From contig OZ007569.1 of NCBI GenBank assembly GCA_963931925.1, positions 44,362,521 through 44,426,520 on the forward strand: a stretch of 64,000 nt of DNA, written 5' to 3'. Position numbers and translations under genes: made by a program. Below are positions 42,505 through 53,153 of the stretch, in pieces. Each line of letters starts with the position of its first letter. Position 1 is the stretch's first letter. Origin of the DNA: Onchidella celtica (Eukaryota; Mollusca; Gastropoda; Systellommatophora; Onchidiidae). The notes under the pieces are model-generated. The model made no database searches, was not told where the DNA came from, and saw only the letters and a list, made by a program, of their open reading frames with translations.

Positions 42505-43457
42505 TGTATACTGCATGTTGCACGTGAATAGATCCACTAAATGAATCCAGAATATCTGGCATTATTGGAACCAACCAAGCAGCCGCCCTGTCAACTTCAT
42601 ACAATACTATACGCAACGTAACCACCTCGCCATATTCATCACTGTCATTTGAAGGAGGGAAGAAGCAAAGTGCAGCAGATGAACATTGCGCCATTTGGTG
42701 CATTTGGCATTTTGTTAGATGAACGCTCAGATTAGATCTAATTGATTTTGTCCAGAGCGTCCGCTCCGTTAGTTTTACGAAAAATGACATATCAACAAGT
42801 AAAACACTCTTTGCCTTTGCCTCTATGGCGGTGATGAGTGGAGCAGAAAGGATGCTGTGGACAAATATACAGAGACAAAGAGCAATTTACTTTTTCGTAG
42901 GTCATTTTCCGTAAAAACAGAGAAGCGAATGTTGTGGACAAGACCAGTCATTCAGTAAGCATTGTTTGAGATAGGCCTGATGTAGTCTGTGCTGTGTGTA
43001 AATTGAATGGAGGATGAACGTAAATTTAACACGAAGTGATTTCTGAAGTGACTTTTTTAATGAGTTATCTACAGTAGTGGTCCATTTTTTTTTTCTTAAA
43101 TGTCATATTTTATTGTCTTCCTTCTTGGAATTAAAAATATCGACAGTTTTATATTATATGTGAGACAAAAAAAAAAAAAGCTTCATATAATGCATTTTTG
43201 AAAATCTAGACAAATCTGTGCAAACGGTATAACATTGTGGAAGAAAAAAACCACCTCTTAATTTTGTCCTTTTTGAAGGACGTAGTTGGTGAATTTGTCA
43301 TGAAATTAACCAACCACCTCCTTCAAAGAGGTCGATAGGGTGCATAATAAGTACAATATTTAGGTGGTCATTTGGTACACTCATAAGGAAAAAATGAACA
43401 TGAATTTTCAAAAAATGACACTACATCCACGGAACAAATTAAATTTGATTCTCGTAG
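42505..43457. other. ANK3 upstream flank
   Basis: Non-coding. Between 43251 and 43375 several inverted repeats are nested: gtcctttttgaaggac (43266-43281) is a palindrome, and gaaggacgtagttggt (43275-43290) pairs with accaaccacctccttc (43309-43324). The 5' untranslated region and promoter of ANK3 must lie here but no core element is clear. Confidence 0.5.
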
Positions 43458-46400
43458 ATGCGGGGAGTAAGGTGTGGCAATTTTGCTTTACCATGTACTT
43501 TTGACTTTCCTAAATGTCAGAAAAGCACACAGAAACGAACCATGTCATCAAGATACAGGGACAAAATAGCCAGGGATACTTTAGAGCAAGCAAGATCTGG
43601 AAATCTCATAGATTTGGAAACATATTTAAGGGAGAACGCTCTGAACATTAGCTGTCAACACAATCATGGATTATCCGCCTTGATGCTGGCCATAAAAAAC
43701 GGAGAGACAACAGCAATTAAAACTTTGATACAAGCTGGAGTTGACGTAAACAAACATGATTTTACGAGAGAAGGGAAAACCCCACTGTTAGTAGCATGCG
43801 AACAACAACCTGGCGATGTTCTCAGTGACTCTGGAATTCAAGTCATCGTCTGTAATGAAACAGAACAAACTTCCCTATTGCTTCAGTGTTTTTCATGTTT
43901 CAGATGTTTCTCAAACAGAACAGCAGATGTTCATCAATCTGAAAGACAAAAGATACTGAATGGACCAACAGTCTCAGGGAATCAGCAATGTGTTACAGTT
44001 TTGTTACAACATGGAGCAGATATGGAGCAACGTGATAACACTGATAGAAACGCACTTATGCTAGCTGCCCAGAATGACAATTTATCAGTTCTGAAAATAC
44101 TTCTAGAAGCAGGGGCTGATCTAAAAAAGCAGGGCAAGGAAGGAATAACTGTTTTAATGTTGACCAATGACACTAAATGTGTCCAAGCTCTGTTAGATGC
44201 TGGAGCAGATATTGAACAAACTGACAGGGAAGGCAGAAATGCACTCATGATAGCAGCATTAAGGCACAATCTCCCAGTTCTGGAAACACTTCTGGAAAGA
44301 GGAGCTGACCCTAACCGACAGGACGTGGAGGGAAATACTGCGTTAGTGATGACTGATGACATTCAATTTGTCAGAGCTCTGCTACAGGCTGGGGCAGATC
44401 TAGAGAAAACTGATAAGAACGGTAGAACTGTAAGCATGTTGGCAGTTCAGAAAGACAATCTTGAAGCCTTAGAAGCACTTTCTGTGAGGCCTGCTGAACC
44501 TCGCACGGAGATCATTGATGGAAAAAGCGACACTGAATGTGGTAAAACTATAGATGATAATGGTAGGACTGCACTCATGCAAGCTGCGGAGAAAGGTGAT
44601 TTGACTGACCTTGAATTACTTCTAGAAAAGGGAGCTGACCCTAACCAACACGACAGGGATGGATTTACCGCTTTCATGTTGACTGAAGATATTGATTGTC
44701 TCAACGCTTTGATACAAGCTGGAGGCGATGTTGAACAAATTGATGGTGCCAGTAGAAATGCACTCATGGTAGCAGCATTTAAAGGTAATCTACCAATTCT
44801 TGAAGCACTTCTGGAAAGTGGAGCTGACCCTAACAAACTGGATAAAGATGGAGTAAATGCATTGTTGTTGACTGATGACGTTAACTGCGCCGAAGCTTTG
44901 TTACAATACGAAGCAGATATTCAACACACAGATGGGGGTGGTAGAAATGCACTCATGCTAGCGGCACAGAAGTGTAATCTGCAAGTTCTGGAAATGTTAT
45001 TGGAAAAGGGATTTGACCCTAACAAACAGGACAGGGAGGGCACAACAGCGTTAATGTTGACTGATGATATTAAGTGTGTCAGAGCACTGTTACAAGCTGG
45101 AGCAGATATGGAGATAAATGGTATGGATGGTAGAAATGCACGCTTGCTGGCAGAACAAAAGGGCAATCAACAAGTCATTGAGGCACTTCTAGAAAAAGAC
45201 ACAGAACCCCACAGGGAGAACAAGAATAGAAAAAGTGACACTGAAGATGTCAAAGAGGCTGGAGAAACTGATGATACTGGTAGAAATGCACTCATGCAAG
45301 CCGCGGAGAACGGTGACCTCCGTGATCTTAAAACACTTTTAGAAAAAGGAGTTGATACTAACAAGCAGGATAGGGACGGGATGAGCGCCTTAATGTTAAC
45401 TGATGATAGTGACTGGGTCAAAGTTTTGCTACAAGCTGGAGAAGATATGGATCAAACGGATTTGAATGGTAAAAATGCACTTATGCTCGCAGCACAGAAG
45501 GGTAATCTACCGGTTCTGGAAGTGCTATTGAAAAATGGAGCTGACCCTAACAAGTCGGACAAAGAGGGGAATACTCCTTTATTGTTGACTGATGACACAG
45601 AATGCATCAAAGTTTTGTTAGAAGCTCAAGACGACACTGAGAAAACTAATGAGCATGCTAGAAATGCACTTAGACTAGCAGTTCAGAAAGGAAATCTAAA
45701 AGTCCTTGAAGCACTTCTAAAAGGAGGAGTTGACCCTAACAAGCGAGACAAAAAGGAAATAAATGCATTCTTGCTGGCTGATGATACAGAATGCATCAAG
45801 GTTTTATTACAAGCTGGGGCAGATATTGAGCAAACAGGCAGGGATGGCAGAAATGCACTCATGCTAGCAGCCCTAAAAGATAATCTATTGGTTTTGGAAA
45901 TGTTGTTGGAAAGAGGAGCGGACCCTAACAAACAAGACAAAGACGGAATGACAGCTTTGATGTTGACTGATGATATCAAATGTGCCAGAGTTCTGTTGCA
46001 GACTGGAGCAGATGTTGAGAAAGTAAATACTGACGGTAGAAATGCACGCATACTGGCAGAACAGAGAGGTAATCTACAAATAATTGAAGCACTTCTTGAA
46101 AGAAATGACGAACCTCACAAGGAGAATAAAGATGGAAAAAGCGACACTGAAAATCTCAAGGCTGGAGACGATGCTGCTCAAACTGATGATACTGGTAGAA
46201 CTGCACTCATGCAAGCTGCGGAGAAAGGTGATCTAGTTGACCTTAAATTACTTTTAGAAAAAGGACTTGACCCTAACAAACAGGACAGGGATGGATTTAC
46301 CGCTTTAATGTTGACTGAAGATATTGATTGTGTCAAAGCTTTGATACAAGCTGGAGCCGATGTCGAACATATTGATGGTGCCGGTACAAGTGCACTCATG

Positions 46401-47018
46401 ACAGCATCATTTAAAGGTAATCTACCAATTCTTGAAACACTTTTACAAAGTGGAGCTGACCCTAACAAGCGAGACAAGGAGCAAATAACTGCATTATTGT
46501 TGACTGATGACACTGAATGCTTCAAGGTTTTGATACAAGCTGGGGCAGATATTGAGCAGACAGATTTGGGTGGTAGAAATGCTCTCATGCTAGCAGCACA
46601 GAACAATAATCTGCCAAGTCTGGAGGTGCTGCTGGAAAAAGGAGCCGACCCTAACAAACAGGACAATGACGGAATAACAGCCTTAATGTTGACTGATGAT
46701 ATTAAATGTGTTAGAGCTCTGTTACGAGCTGGAGCAGATATTGAGAAAATTGATGTGGATGGTACAAATGCAGTTAAGCTGGCAGCACAAAAACGCAATC
46801 TACCACTCTTTGAAGCGCTTCTAGAAAAACATGCTGATCTTCAGCACCAGGCCGGGAAAGACGATTTAAAGCAGAGTGACTATATCAAATTTGTCAGAAA
46901 CTTGTTATCAGCTGAAGTAAATACTGAAGAGGCCGGCAACGATGATCTACTGAAAACTGCAGAGGATACAGGCCACGGGCCGTTCCTTAAGGCATTGTTA
47001 GCAAATATCGGACTTTAG
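43458..47018 (+). CDS. ANK3: large ankyrin-repeat protein, truncated before the SOCS box
   Basis: An open frame of 1,186 codons. The likely start is the Met at 43542 (context gaaccATG, A at -3), which aligns with the proposed ANK2 start. N-terminal homology to ANK2 is strong (AIKNGETTAIKTLIQAGVD, then the loop with CFSCFRCFS). The body alternates long and short ankyrin repeats in about 64-66-residue pairs. Three times the array is broken by an acidic spacer followed by GRTALMQAAEKGDL (near 44492, 45200 and 46100), making a higher-order unit of about 236-300 residues. The frame ends FLKALLANIGL, where ANK2 continues with more repeats, a conserved non-ankyrin region and a SOCS box. The product could still be a soluble ankyrin scaffold, but compared with ANK2 it has lost its presumed ligase-recruiting end. 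Confidence 0.85.
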   Translation: MRGVRCGNFALPCTFDFPKCQKSTQKRTMSSRYRDKIARDTLEQARSGNLIDLETYLRENALNISCQHNHGLSALMLAIKNGETTAIKTLIQAGVDVNKHDFTREGKTPLLVACEQQPGDVLSDSGIQVIVCNETEQTSLLLQCFSCFRCFSNRTADVHQSERQKILNGPTVSGNQQCVTVLLQHGADMEQRDNTDRNALMLAAQNDNLSVLKILLEAGADLKKQGKEGITVLMLTNDTKCVQALLDAGADIEQTDREGRNALMIAALRHNLPVLETLLERGADPNRQDVEGNTALVMTDDIQFVRALLQAGADLEKTDKNGRTVSMLAVQKDNLEALEALSVRPAEPRTEIIDGKSDTECGKTIDDNGRTALMQAAEKGDLTDLELLLEKGADPNQHDRDGFTAFMLTEDIDCLNALIQAGGDVEQIDGASRNALMVAAFKGNLPILEALLESGADPNKLDKDGVNALLLTDDVNCAEALLQYEADIQHTDGGGRNALMLAAQKCNLQVLEMLLEKGFDPNKQDREGTTALMLTDDIKCVRALLQAGADMEINGMDGRNARLLAEQKGNQQVIEALLEKDTEPHRENKNRKSDTEDVKEAGETDDTGRNALMQAAENGDLRDLKTLLEKGVDTNKQDRDGMSALMLTDDSDWVKVLLQAGEDMDQTDLNGKNALMLAAQKGNLPVLEVLLKNGADPNKSDKEGNTPLLLTDDTECIKVLLEAQDDTEKTNEHARNALRLAVQKGNLKVLEALLKGGVDPNKRDKKEINAFLLADDTECIKVLLQAGADIEQTGRDGRNALMLAALKDNLLVLEMLLERGADPNKQDKDGMTALMLTDDIKCARVLLQTGADVEKVNTDGRNARILAEQRGNLQIIEALLERNDEPHKENKDGKSDTENLKAGDDAAQTDDTGRTALMQAAEKGDLVDLKLLLEKGLDPNKQDRDGFTALMLTEDIDCVKALIQAGADVEHIDGAGTSALMTASFKGNLPILETLLQSGADPNKRDKEQITALLLTDDTECFKVLIQAGADIEQTDLGGRNALMLAAQNNNLPSLEVLLEKGADPNKQDNDGITALMLTDDIKCVRALLRAGADIEKIDVDGTNAVKLAAQKRNLPLFEALLEKHADLQHQAGKDDLKQSDYIKFVRNLLSAEVNTEEAGNDDLLKTAEDTGHGPFLKALLANIGL

Positions 47019-47690
47019 ACAAACAAACAGAACTTATGACATTAAAATTTCTAAGGCCGCGCCAACGATAGCATAAAATAATCAAAGGGTGGATAGAAAA
47101 GGTTGCTTAACGGAATAGAGAGGATGATATTGATGGTGGCATTAATGAGAGAACCCGATTAGAAAATAGACAATAAGACAATAGTGGCATGACCACATTA
47201 AGGGTGGCTTCAGAACGTTGACATACAGAAGTCATTAATGTTAGAAAGGGGAAATATTCAAGTGCGCAAAAACAAAGATCAAAGCCGCAGTGATTAAGAG
47301 GTGGGAAGGAGGAAATGCAGAGGTATTGCTGGAATAGGGGAGGAATGATCCTATGTAACCAGTGATGGCCAAGCTTCTATCTTAAACTATTATTAACATG
47401 GTTCACGCCCTGCTGCAAAAAGACATGGATCGAACAGACAAGATAATGATGGTCAGACTGCATTGATGTGTGCAGATAACCCAAAGTGCTTCACAGTTTT
47501 GCTTGATGATGTGGCTGGTAGAAGATAACAGGAAACACAGTCACAGTTCACAGGTTCTTATCATGTCTCTCTGGGCATATTGTTGTTTCAGGGACAATCT
47601 TGGATTCTGATTCGAATCGCCATGTCACATTCAGGATGTCTGTACTGAAGGAAAAAAAAGAGCTCCCCTACAGTGGACATTTTGCACCGA
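47019..47690 (+). pseudogene. Decayed 3' half of ANK3
   Basis: Downstream of the ANK3 stop the sequence still shows ankyrin and ANK2-like C-terminal text in broken frames. Near 47177 DNSGMTTLRVASER is followed by a stop. Near 47318 AEVLLE is followed by a stop. At 47437-47527 one reads RQDNDGQTALMCADNPKCFTVLLDD in pieces. At 47540-47670 one reads TVHRFLS and then TILDSDSNRHVTFRMSVLKEK, matching ANK2 residues around TLSNSDSRNYVTFTISVLMEK. No SOCS-box remnant is visible beyond about 47690. Confidence 0.8.
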
Positions 47691-49663
47691 GGTTTGTTGT
47701 ATAAGGCCTTTACAACTGTATTGATGATGGATGAGCCTGGTTAAGATTTTTGCTGAGTTCGTTCTTTAGGTTCTGCATGAGTGATGGGTTCATAAAGCAT
47801 GATAGAATGACAAAGTACACAATATTACATGAATTAGATGCACTGCAATGAGCATTTGTCTGGATGATGTATATATGGACTCAAATATATCTTAGTTTGT
47901 TTTTCCCTATTAAATATTAAAATGTTCCAGGCGTCATCTCTGACCCTCAAACAACACTGCCTGAGCTACACACACGATCAGGCGGAATCGCACGAGTGGC
48001 CATGCCCAAAAAATCTTCAAGAAGGTCAGGGACCACACCTAGCCGTCGGTCAAAGTGACTTTGATAGGGGTGTTTTCGGCTACCAGATCCAGTCTATGAA
48101 GATTAAGACAGTACTATTATATTACTTCCAACCAGACGCCAGGTTTTGCACATGTTCCAAAACACCGACTCTATATCTCTTTGCGTTGGGCCAGCACAGC
48201 ATGGAACGTAGTCGATCCCACCCAGACATTTTTTTTTCATTCCGGTCCACTTGAAGGCAATCGAATTTGTGTGTCGACTAAGAATGTATGGGCGTCTTGC
48301 TTACTAGTGTTGAATCTTGGGCGTCAACCAATGAACAGCTCGTTATGTCAGAATGTAATTCCGTTGGTTTTACTTAAAACATCATCGGTCAGTATTTATA
48401 GGCACTTAATTAAACCTTTGGTTCTGTTGTCCGATTCGATGAAGAGAACAGACATTAAATGCGAATGTAATCATTTTTGGGTTGTATACCTTGCATTATT
48501 ACCGGCTAATTGGCTAGACTCACCAATGCAGTCAAGTCAAACTATAATATTTTTGTTGTCTACTATTGTTGATTACTTTGGGTGAACAAACCATTTCTCT
48601 CGAGTGAGCAAGATCCTGTTTTTCTACCCTTCGATGTAATTGCTGAATGTTCAAACAATCTGCCTTCAAAATATATCCTGCTTAAAGCTTTAAATGTTAT
48701 ACCATGTGAACATGTACCTTTACGATGGCTACCAATGTTATAAAAAAAAAAACGGGAAAAAAAAGAAAATCTGTGGGTCGCAGCAAGGCTTGAAACAAAG
48801 ACAAACTATGGCAAAAAGATTGTGTAATGTACATTTTTGTATTTCTATAGTCAGAGACAGAGAAGAGTTCGTCATATCCCAGGCCTATCCTGGCAAGACA
48901 ACGTGTCCAAGGCCTTGATCCTGTCTGGCGCTGGCCTCCCCAGCATGTACACTTTGTTCAGACAGAGTAGATTATTCTCTCTTACTCCAGTGCCAAGCTG
49001 TATTTAAAAAAAAAACAAAAAACAAATAAACTGTGCATTAGGTATCAGCAATCATTGTGTACGTGTATATTAATTTTATTTTTTTTTCCTGCATCACGCC
49101 GTAATTATGACTGTTTACATTGGACCAAAGCAAGCAATATTTGACTCATTTACATCGTTCTGTAAATAAAAAGAACCAATAAAATTTATGTACTTTGACA
49201 GTCATTTCTTTCAATCTCCAATTTCTGTTAAACACAAAATTTGCCCAATGCAGCTCAAATCGTAGGTAGAATGGATTGTCTTCTGAACATTGATGTATCT
49301 TTAATCTGCCAATGTAATTTAGATAATTTTATGTTGCGGTCATTGTTTACTTTTAACCCTATTATGTAATGAATTGCCTGCGTTGTCTAGATCCTTGCTT
49401 ATGAACATAACCAGTAAGCCCTGATGTTTTATGAACTGTAGGCCTACACTTGATAATTAGGATAGGTATAGTTTTGTTATCATTGGTAGAGATCCGATCT
49501 ATTCCTGTATCATATCTTCATTTATAAATTGCTTAATCCTCATAAAATGTTGAAATTGTTTATTGCTTTGATTACAAGTATCCTTCTATTTATTCATTTG
49601 CTATTTTATTCAGATTAAACGCTTAATAGAAGTTTTTAACAATAATGTCTTGTTAAATGATTA

Positions 49664-49694
<31 letters not shown>

Positions 49695-49747
49695 GACTCT
49701 CTGTCTCTGACTCTCTCTCTCTCTCTCTCTGACTCTCTGTCTCTGAC

Positions 49748-49778
<31 letters not shown>

Positions 49779-49897
49779 GACTCTCTCTCTCTTTGACTCT
49801 CTCTCTCTCTGACTCTCTCTCTCTCTGACTCTTTAGCTCTGATCTCTGTCTCTCTCTTTCTCTCTCTGTCTCTCTCTCGTTCTCTCTCTCTCTGTCT

Positions 49898-49945
<48 letters not shown>

Positions 49946-50147
49946 TTTTCTCTCTCTTCCTCTCTCTCTCTGACTAACTCACAGCTGGATCTTACTTTTG
50001 CATTATACACTAAAGAGATATTCATACAAGCACTGCAGACGTCACTGATGTGGCTTGTCGGTTTTTCATTCAGATCTGTGACCGGTTTTATCAGTGAATG
50101 GAACATAATTATTTTACTTTCGATTTACATCTGTGATGATCACGTCA
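47691..50147. other. Non-coding interval with a CT microsatellite
   Basis: No supportable gene. Two AATAAA motifs near 49165-49185 could end a transcript, possibly a relic of the ANK3 3' untranslated region. The CT-rich array at 49663-49976 accounts for the Arg/Glu-rich frame on the minus strand. Confidence 0.5.
49663..49976. repeat. CT dinucleotide microsatellite with GACTCT interruptions
   Basis: About 310 bp of (CT)n with regularly spaced gactctct and gtctctga variants. Long translations of it are artefacts. Confidence 0.96.
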
Positions 50148-50947
50148 AAATCAGATTTATGTTTTAAAAGAATCATTTCTTGAGACAGCAGGGTGCTGTA
50201 AATTATTTGACCGCAGAAAGACTTTGATAAAATACTTTTCATTGAACAATGTCGCCACTCCTGGTTGAATTTTCCACTTTGAAAAAATCTTCAATTAGTT
50301 GTTTAAAGAAATCTCTTTGTAGAAGTGAATGATTCTATGGTTTGCACATTTCAAGATAAAGATTGTACAGAATTATCTTCCCCTTAACCTGCTGGTAGAT
50401 TTAAAAATATTCGTGCACTCTCCGATTGACATGAAATTAAGTGTCTTTTTGAATGATCAAGTAAAGAGAGAGAAATATCAATATAGCCTCTGAATAAAAG
50501 GGGGTGGAATGGTCAAATTATACCCCAGAACCCATTTTTCGTTTGAAAGTATTATCATTTATTCGCATCCATCAGTGTATATATTACAATGCTACACCTC
50601 TGGGTCAATGAGCTGTGCACACCTGTTATCACAGATGCAGTATCTGTAATTATCGAAGAAAAAGGTCGTTGCTGAATGTACGTTATCACGAAATATACGT
50701 CTTTAATCTGAACAATTTCAGTGTAGTCAGTCAGTCTATTCTTAAATCGCAGATACAACAAAGTGAAATGAACAATTAAAACAAACTAAACATTGATGAG
50801 CTGAATTGTGCAATGTGAGGTTTGCGAGTAATCTAGTAATTACATTGTTTTCTACATTCAAATTTCACTTGGTCGAAATAAAGGGAAAATGTTATATTAT
50901 GTGACATTAGGGGATAGGATGAAGCAAAACAAGGACGTCTGACACAG
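50148..50947 (+). other. Upstream flank of GPCR copy 1, homologous to that of copy 3
   Basis: It shares ordered blocks with 61150-61998, for example ctttgaaaaaatcttcaatta (50278) against ctttgacaaaaccttcaatta (61338), and cattcaattttcacttgg-like text just before the start. It is the duplicated promoter and 5' flank of the receptor genes. No specific transcription signal is evident. Confidence 0.65.
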
Positions 50948-51299
50948 ATGGATGTCATCACATCAATTAATATTTCTGTCTGTTTTATAGGACTTTTACT
51001 TGAATGTTTCCAACATTGTTGTGTTCCTCAGTCAAGACTACAAAAGCAACAATGTCACATTGACTTTACTCTCTTTGTCCGTCTCTGATTTGCTAGTGTT
51101 AGTCTGGACTTTTATTTCCCACTCATTTAGCATCTTCCATGTGCTCTTTCCCTCAAGTCCTGTACATTATGAAGCATTTCAGATCTATATACTGGGTACA
51201 ACAGTTTCGATGTTCATTCACATTTCCACTGTGACTACAACATTGGTGTCACTGGAAAGATGTTTGTGTGTTATTACCCCACTTCGTGTCCAACTCTGA
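50948..51299 (+). pseudogene. GPCR copy 1: truncated class A receptor pseudogene
   Basis: The start codon at 50948 and first 15 residues match the other copies (MDVITSINISVCFIGLLL). An extra T near 50999-51002 then shifts the frame. The second frame covers TM1 (NVSNIVVFLSQDYKSNN), TM2, TM3 and the ERC motif, and stops at 51297-51299 after PLRVQL. Sequence for TM4-TM7 is absent downstream. It is non-functional. Confidence 0.88.
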
Positions 51300-51671
51300 A
51301 ACCAGAAAAAGTGCGCTGTGGTGACTTGCGAAATCATTCTTTTTTTGTGCGTGTGTGTAGTTACGGGTTATCACATTAAAAAAAACATATAGTATTCAAT
51401 GCCTTTCACTCAGATAAGAGCATCTTGAAATGTTGACTTTGTTTTTTCTATGCAAGGGATATAACACGAGGTTAAACATTCATTCTCTCATTTTGTCAGT
51501 AACATGGAACAGCTGAATGTTCAATATTCGATTTTAAAAATATCCCACCACATTTACTCTCTGAAAGTCCGTGAAAAATTGTGAATCATGCAGTACTAAT
51601 TGCCACCTTAGTTCTTGATTGTTCTATCTCCGTTTTCTGACAGAACTGGCGATCTTTAAGCGTGCAGAAGA

Positions 51672-51815
51672 GGTATAACAAATGCTCACCTCGACACCTG
51701 TTTATAATGCGGTATGGCATTTATCAAGCTCTTTCGCAGTTCCGATTTATTCTACCCCCTTACTATTATATAGTACTAAAGCCGCAAAAGTGTAACATCG
51801 AATTTCTTAGCCGTG
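51672..51815 (+). repeat. Dispersed repeat, copy 2
   Basis: It matches the minus strand of 38000-38130 block by block (gtataacaaatg, ttatcaagct, gtgtaacatcgaatttctta). No coding capacity or clear inverted ends. Confidence 0.6.
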
Positions 51816-53100
51816 CAAAGAAAAAAATTGAAGTTGAAACAAATGAGGTCTAGGTCACCAAATAATCAGCTTGATAAATGTGAAGGAAAGAACACAATGA
51901 TTGGTCTGAACTACTTGCCTACATCCAACTTTCTGACTGGGCAAGAATAACTCAAATTACGGAAAAGACATTCCAATTTAAAATACAAGCAATATTCAAA
52001 GCTTTCTTGAATCTTGATAGAGTAGGAGTTTAGAACTATTCAGACAAGCTGTTGAAAAAAACGTTTTTGGGATTTCATTATAACACTCAAATTTGAAATA
52101 TTTTGATGGTCAGCCTGAGATTTCCGAGTGATAAAAGACAGCATTTAATAATGGTGGAGGTGAAGAGAAAATGGCTCAATTGGAATTTTTTAAAAATCAC
52201 TCATTTCAAAGGTAGCAAGGGTGAACACAATGAACGAAAACAATAATAATGACTTATCAGATCTGAATAATGATAGTTATTAGCCTATTGTTGTTTGTTT
52301 GATTTCTTTGCCATTTATGCCCAACACATAGGCCTACGGTCACGTCATATATCGTAGACGAAGCTTGAGTTCATGGTATGCCAACGAAGAGAAGGTCACA
52401 GTTATTAAAAAAGCCGAGAGATTTCAGTTGCATGAGACCTCACCCCGAGACGCTGTAATTTGAACATGAAAACTTCTGTACCCTGGTTAGGCATTTTAAC
52501 CTAGTTTATAGTCTGACAGTATTTATCCCCAAGCAGTGTATTTCTCACTACGCCTTTCATGACAACTGGAGATGCAAATTCTGTCCCTAGCCTCACGTTT
52601 GGAGTAATATTGAAAAAAAAGGGGGTCATTTACTGACGCAGTGGCCCGTTGATTAACCATTTTGTGTTTCTATTCTGGCCACTGGTGAAGCGCTCTAATG
52701 GCCGACTTCCTGGCTAGGCGGCTGACTTAAAGAACAAGTTATTTAATCAAATCACTGGTTATTTGATACGTCCTGTACTCTTTTTGGTAAGTTCCACATC
52801 ATCAAGTGGAAAATATTTTTTTGTATTCAGCCCAGCCTCCCCCCCCCCCCCTTCTTTCCCCTTTAGTAACACGTTACTTTTATGTCGGCTTCCAAGGCGT
52901 GTAGTGTAAAGGATCTTTTGAAAACTTCATTTTATCTATATTTATTTTCAAATACCGCCCTCCTCAGACTTACACCTTCTGCACCCATCCATTTGTACCA
53001 AAACCATTAGAGTAAACCCCTCCTGGTCACACAAGATGAAAGAATGGTACAATGAACACATCCTACAAACACGAGAAAAGCACCATAAGAAATAAATAGT

Positions 53101-53153
53101 TGTTGTTGTTGTTGTTGATGCTGATGATGGTGTTGTTGTTGTTGCTGTTATTC
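53101..53153. repeat. GTT trinucleotide tract
   Basis: About 50 bp of GTT/GAT triplets in the 3' flank of GPCR copy 1. The matching tract after copy 2 is at 58158-58202. Confidence 0.9.

Noticed and set aside
49636..50106. Arg/Glu-rich minus-strand frame resembling a coiled coil
   Set aside because: It translates the GA/CT dinucleotide array and has no conserved domain outside it.
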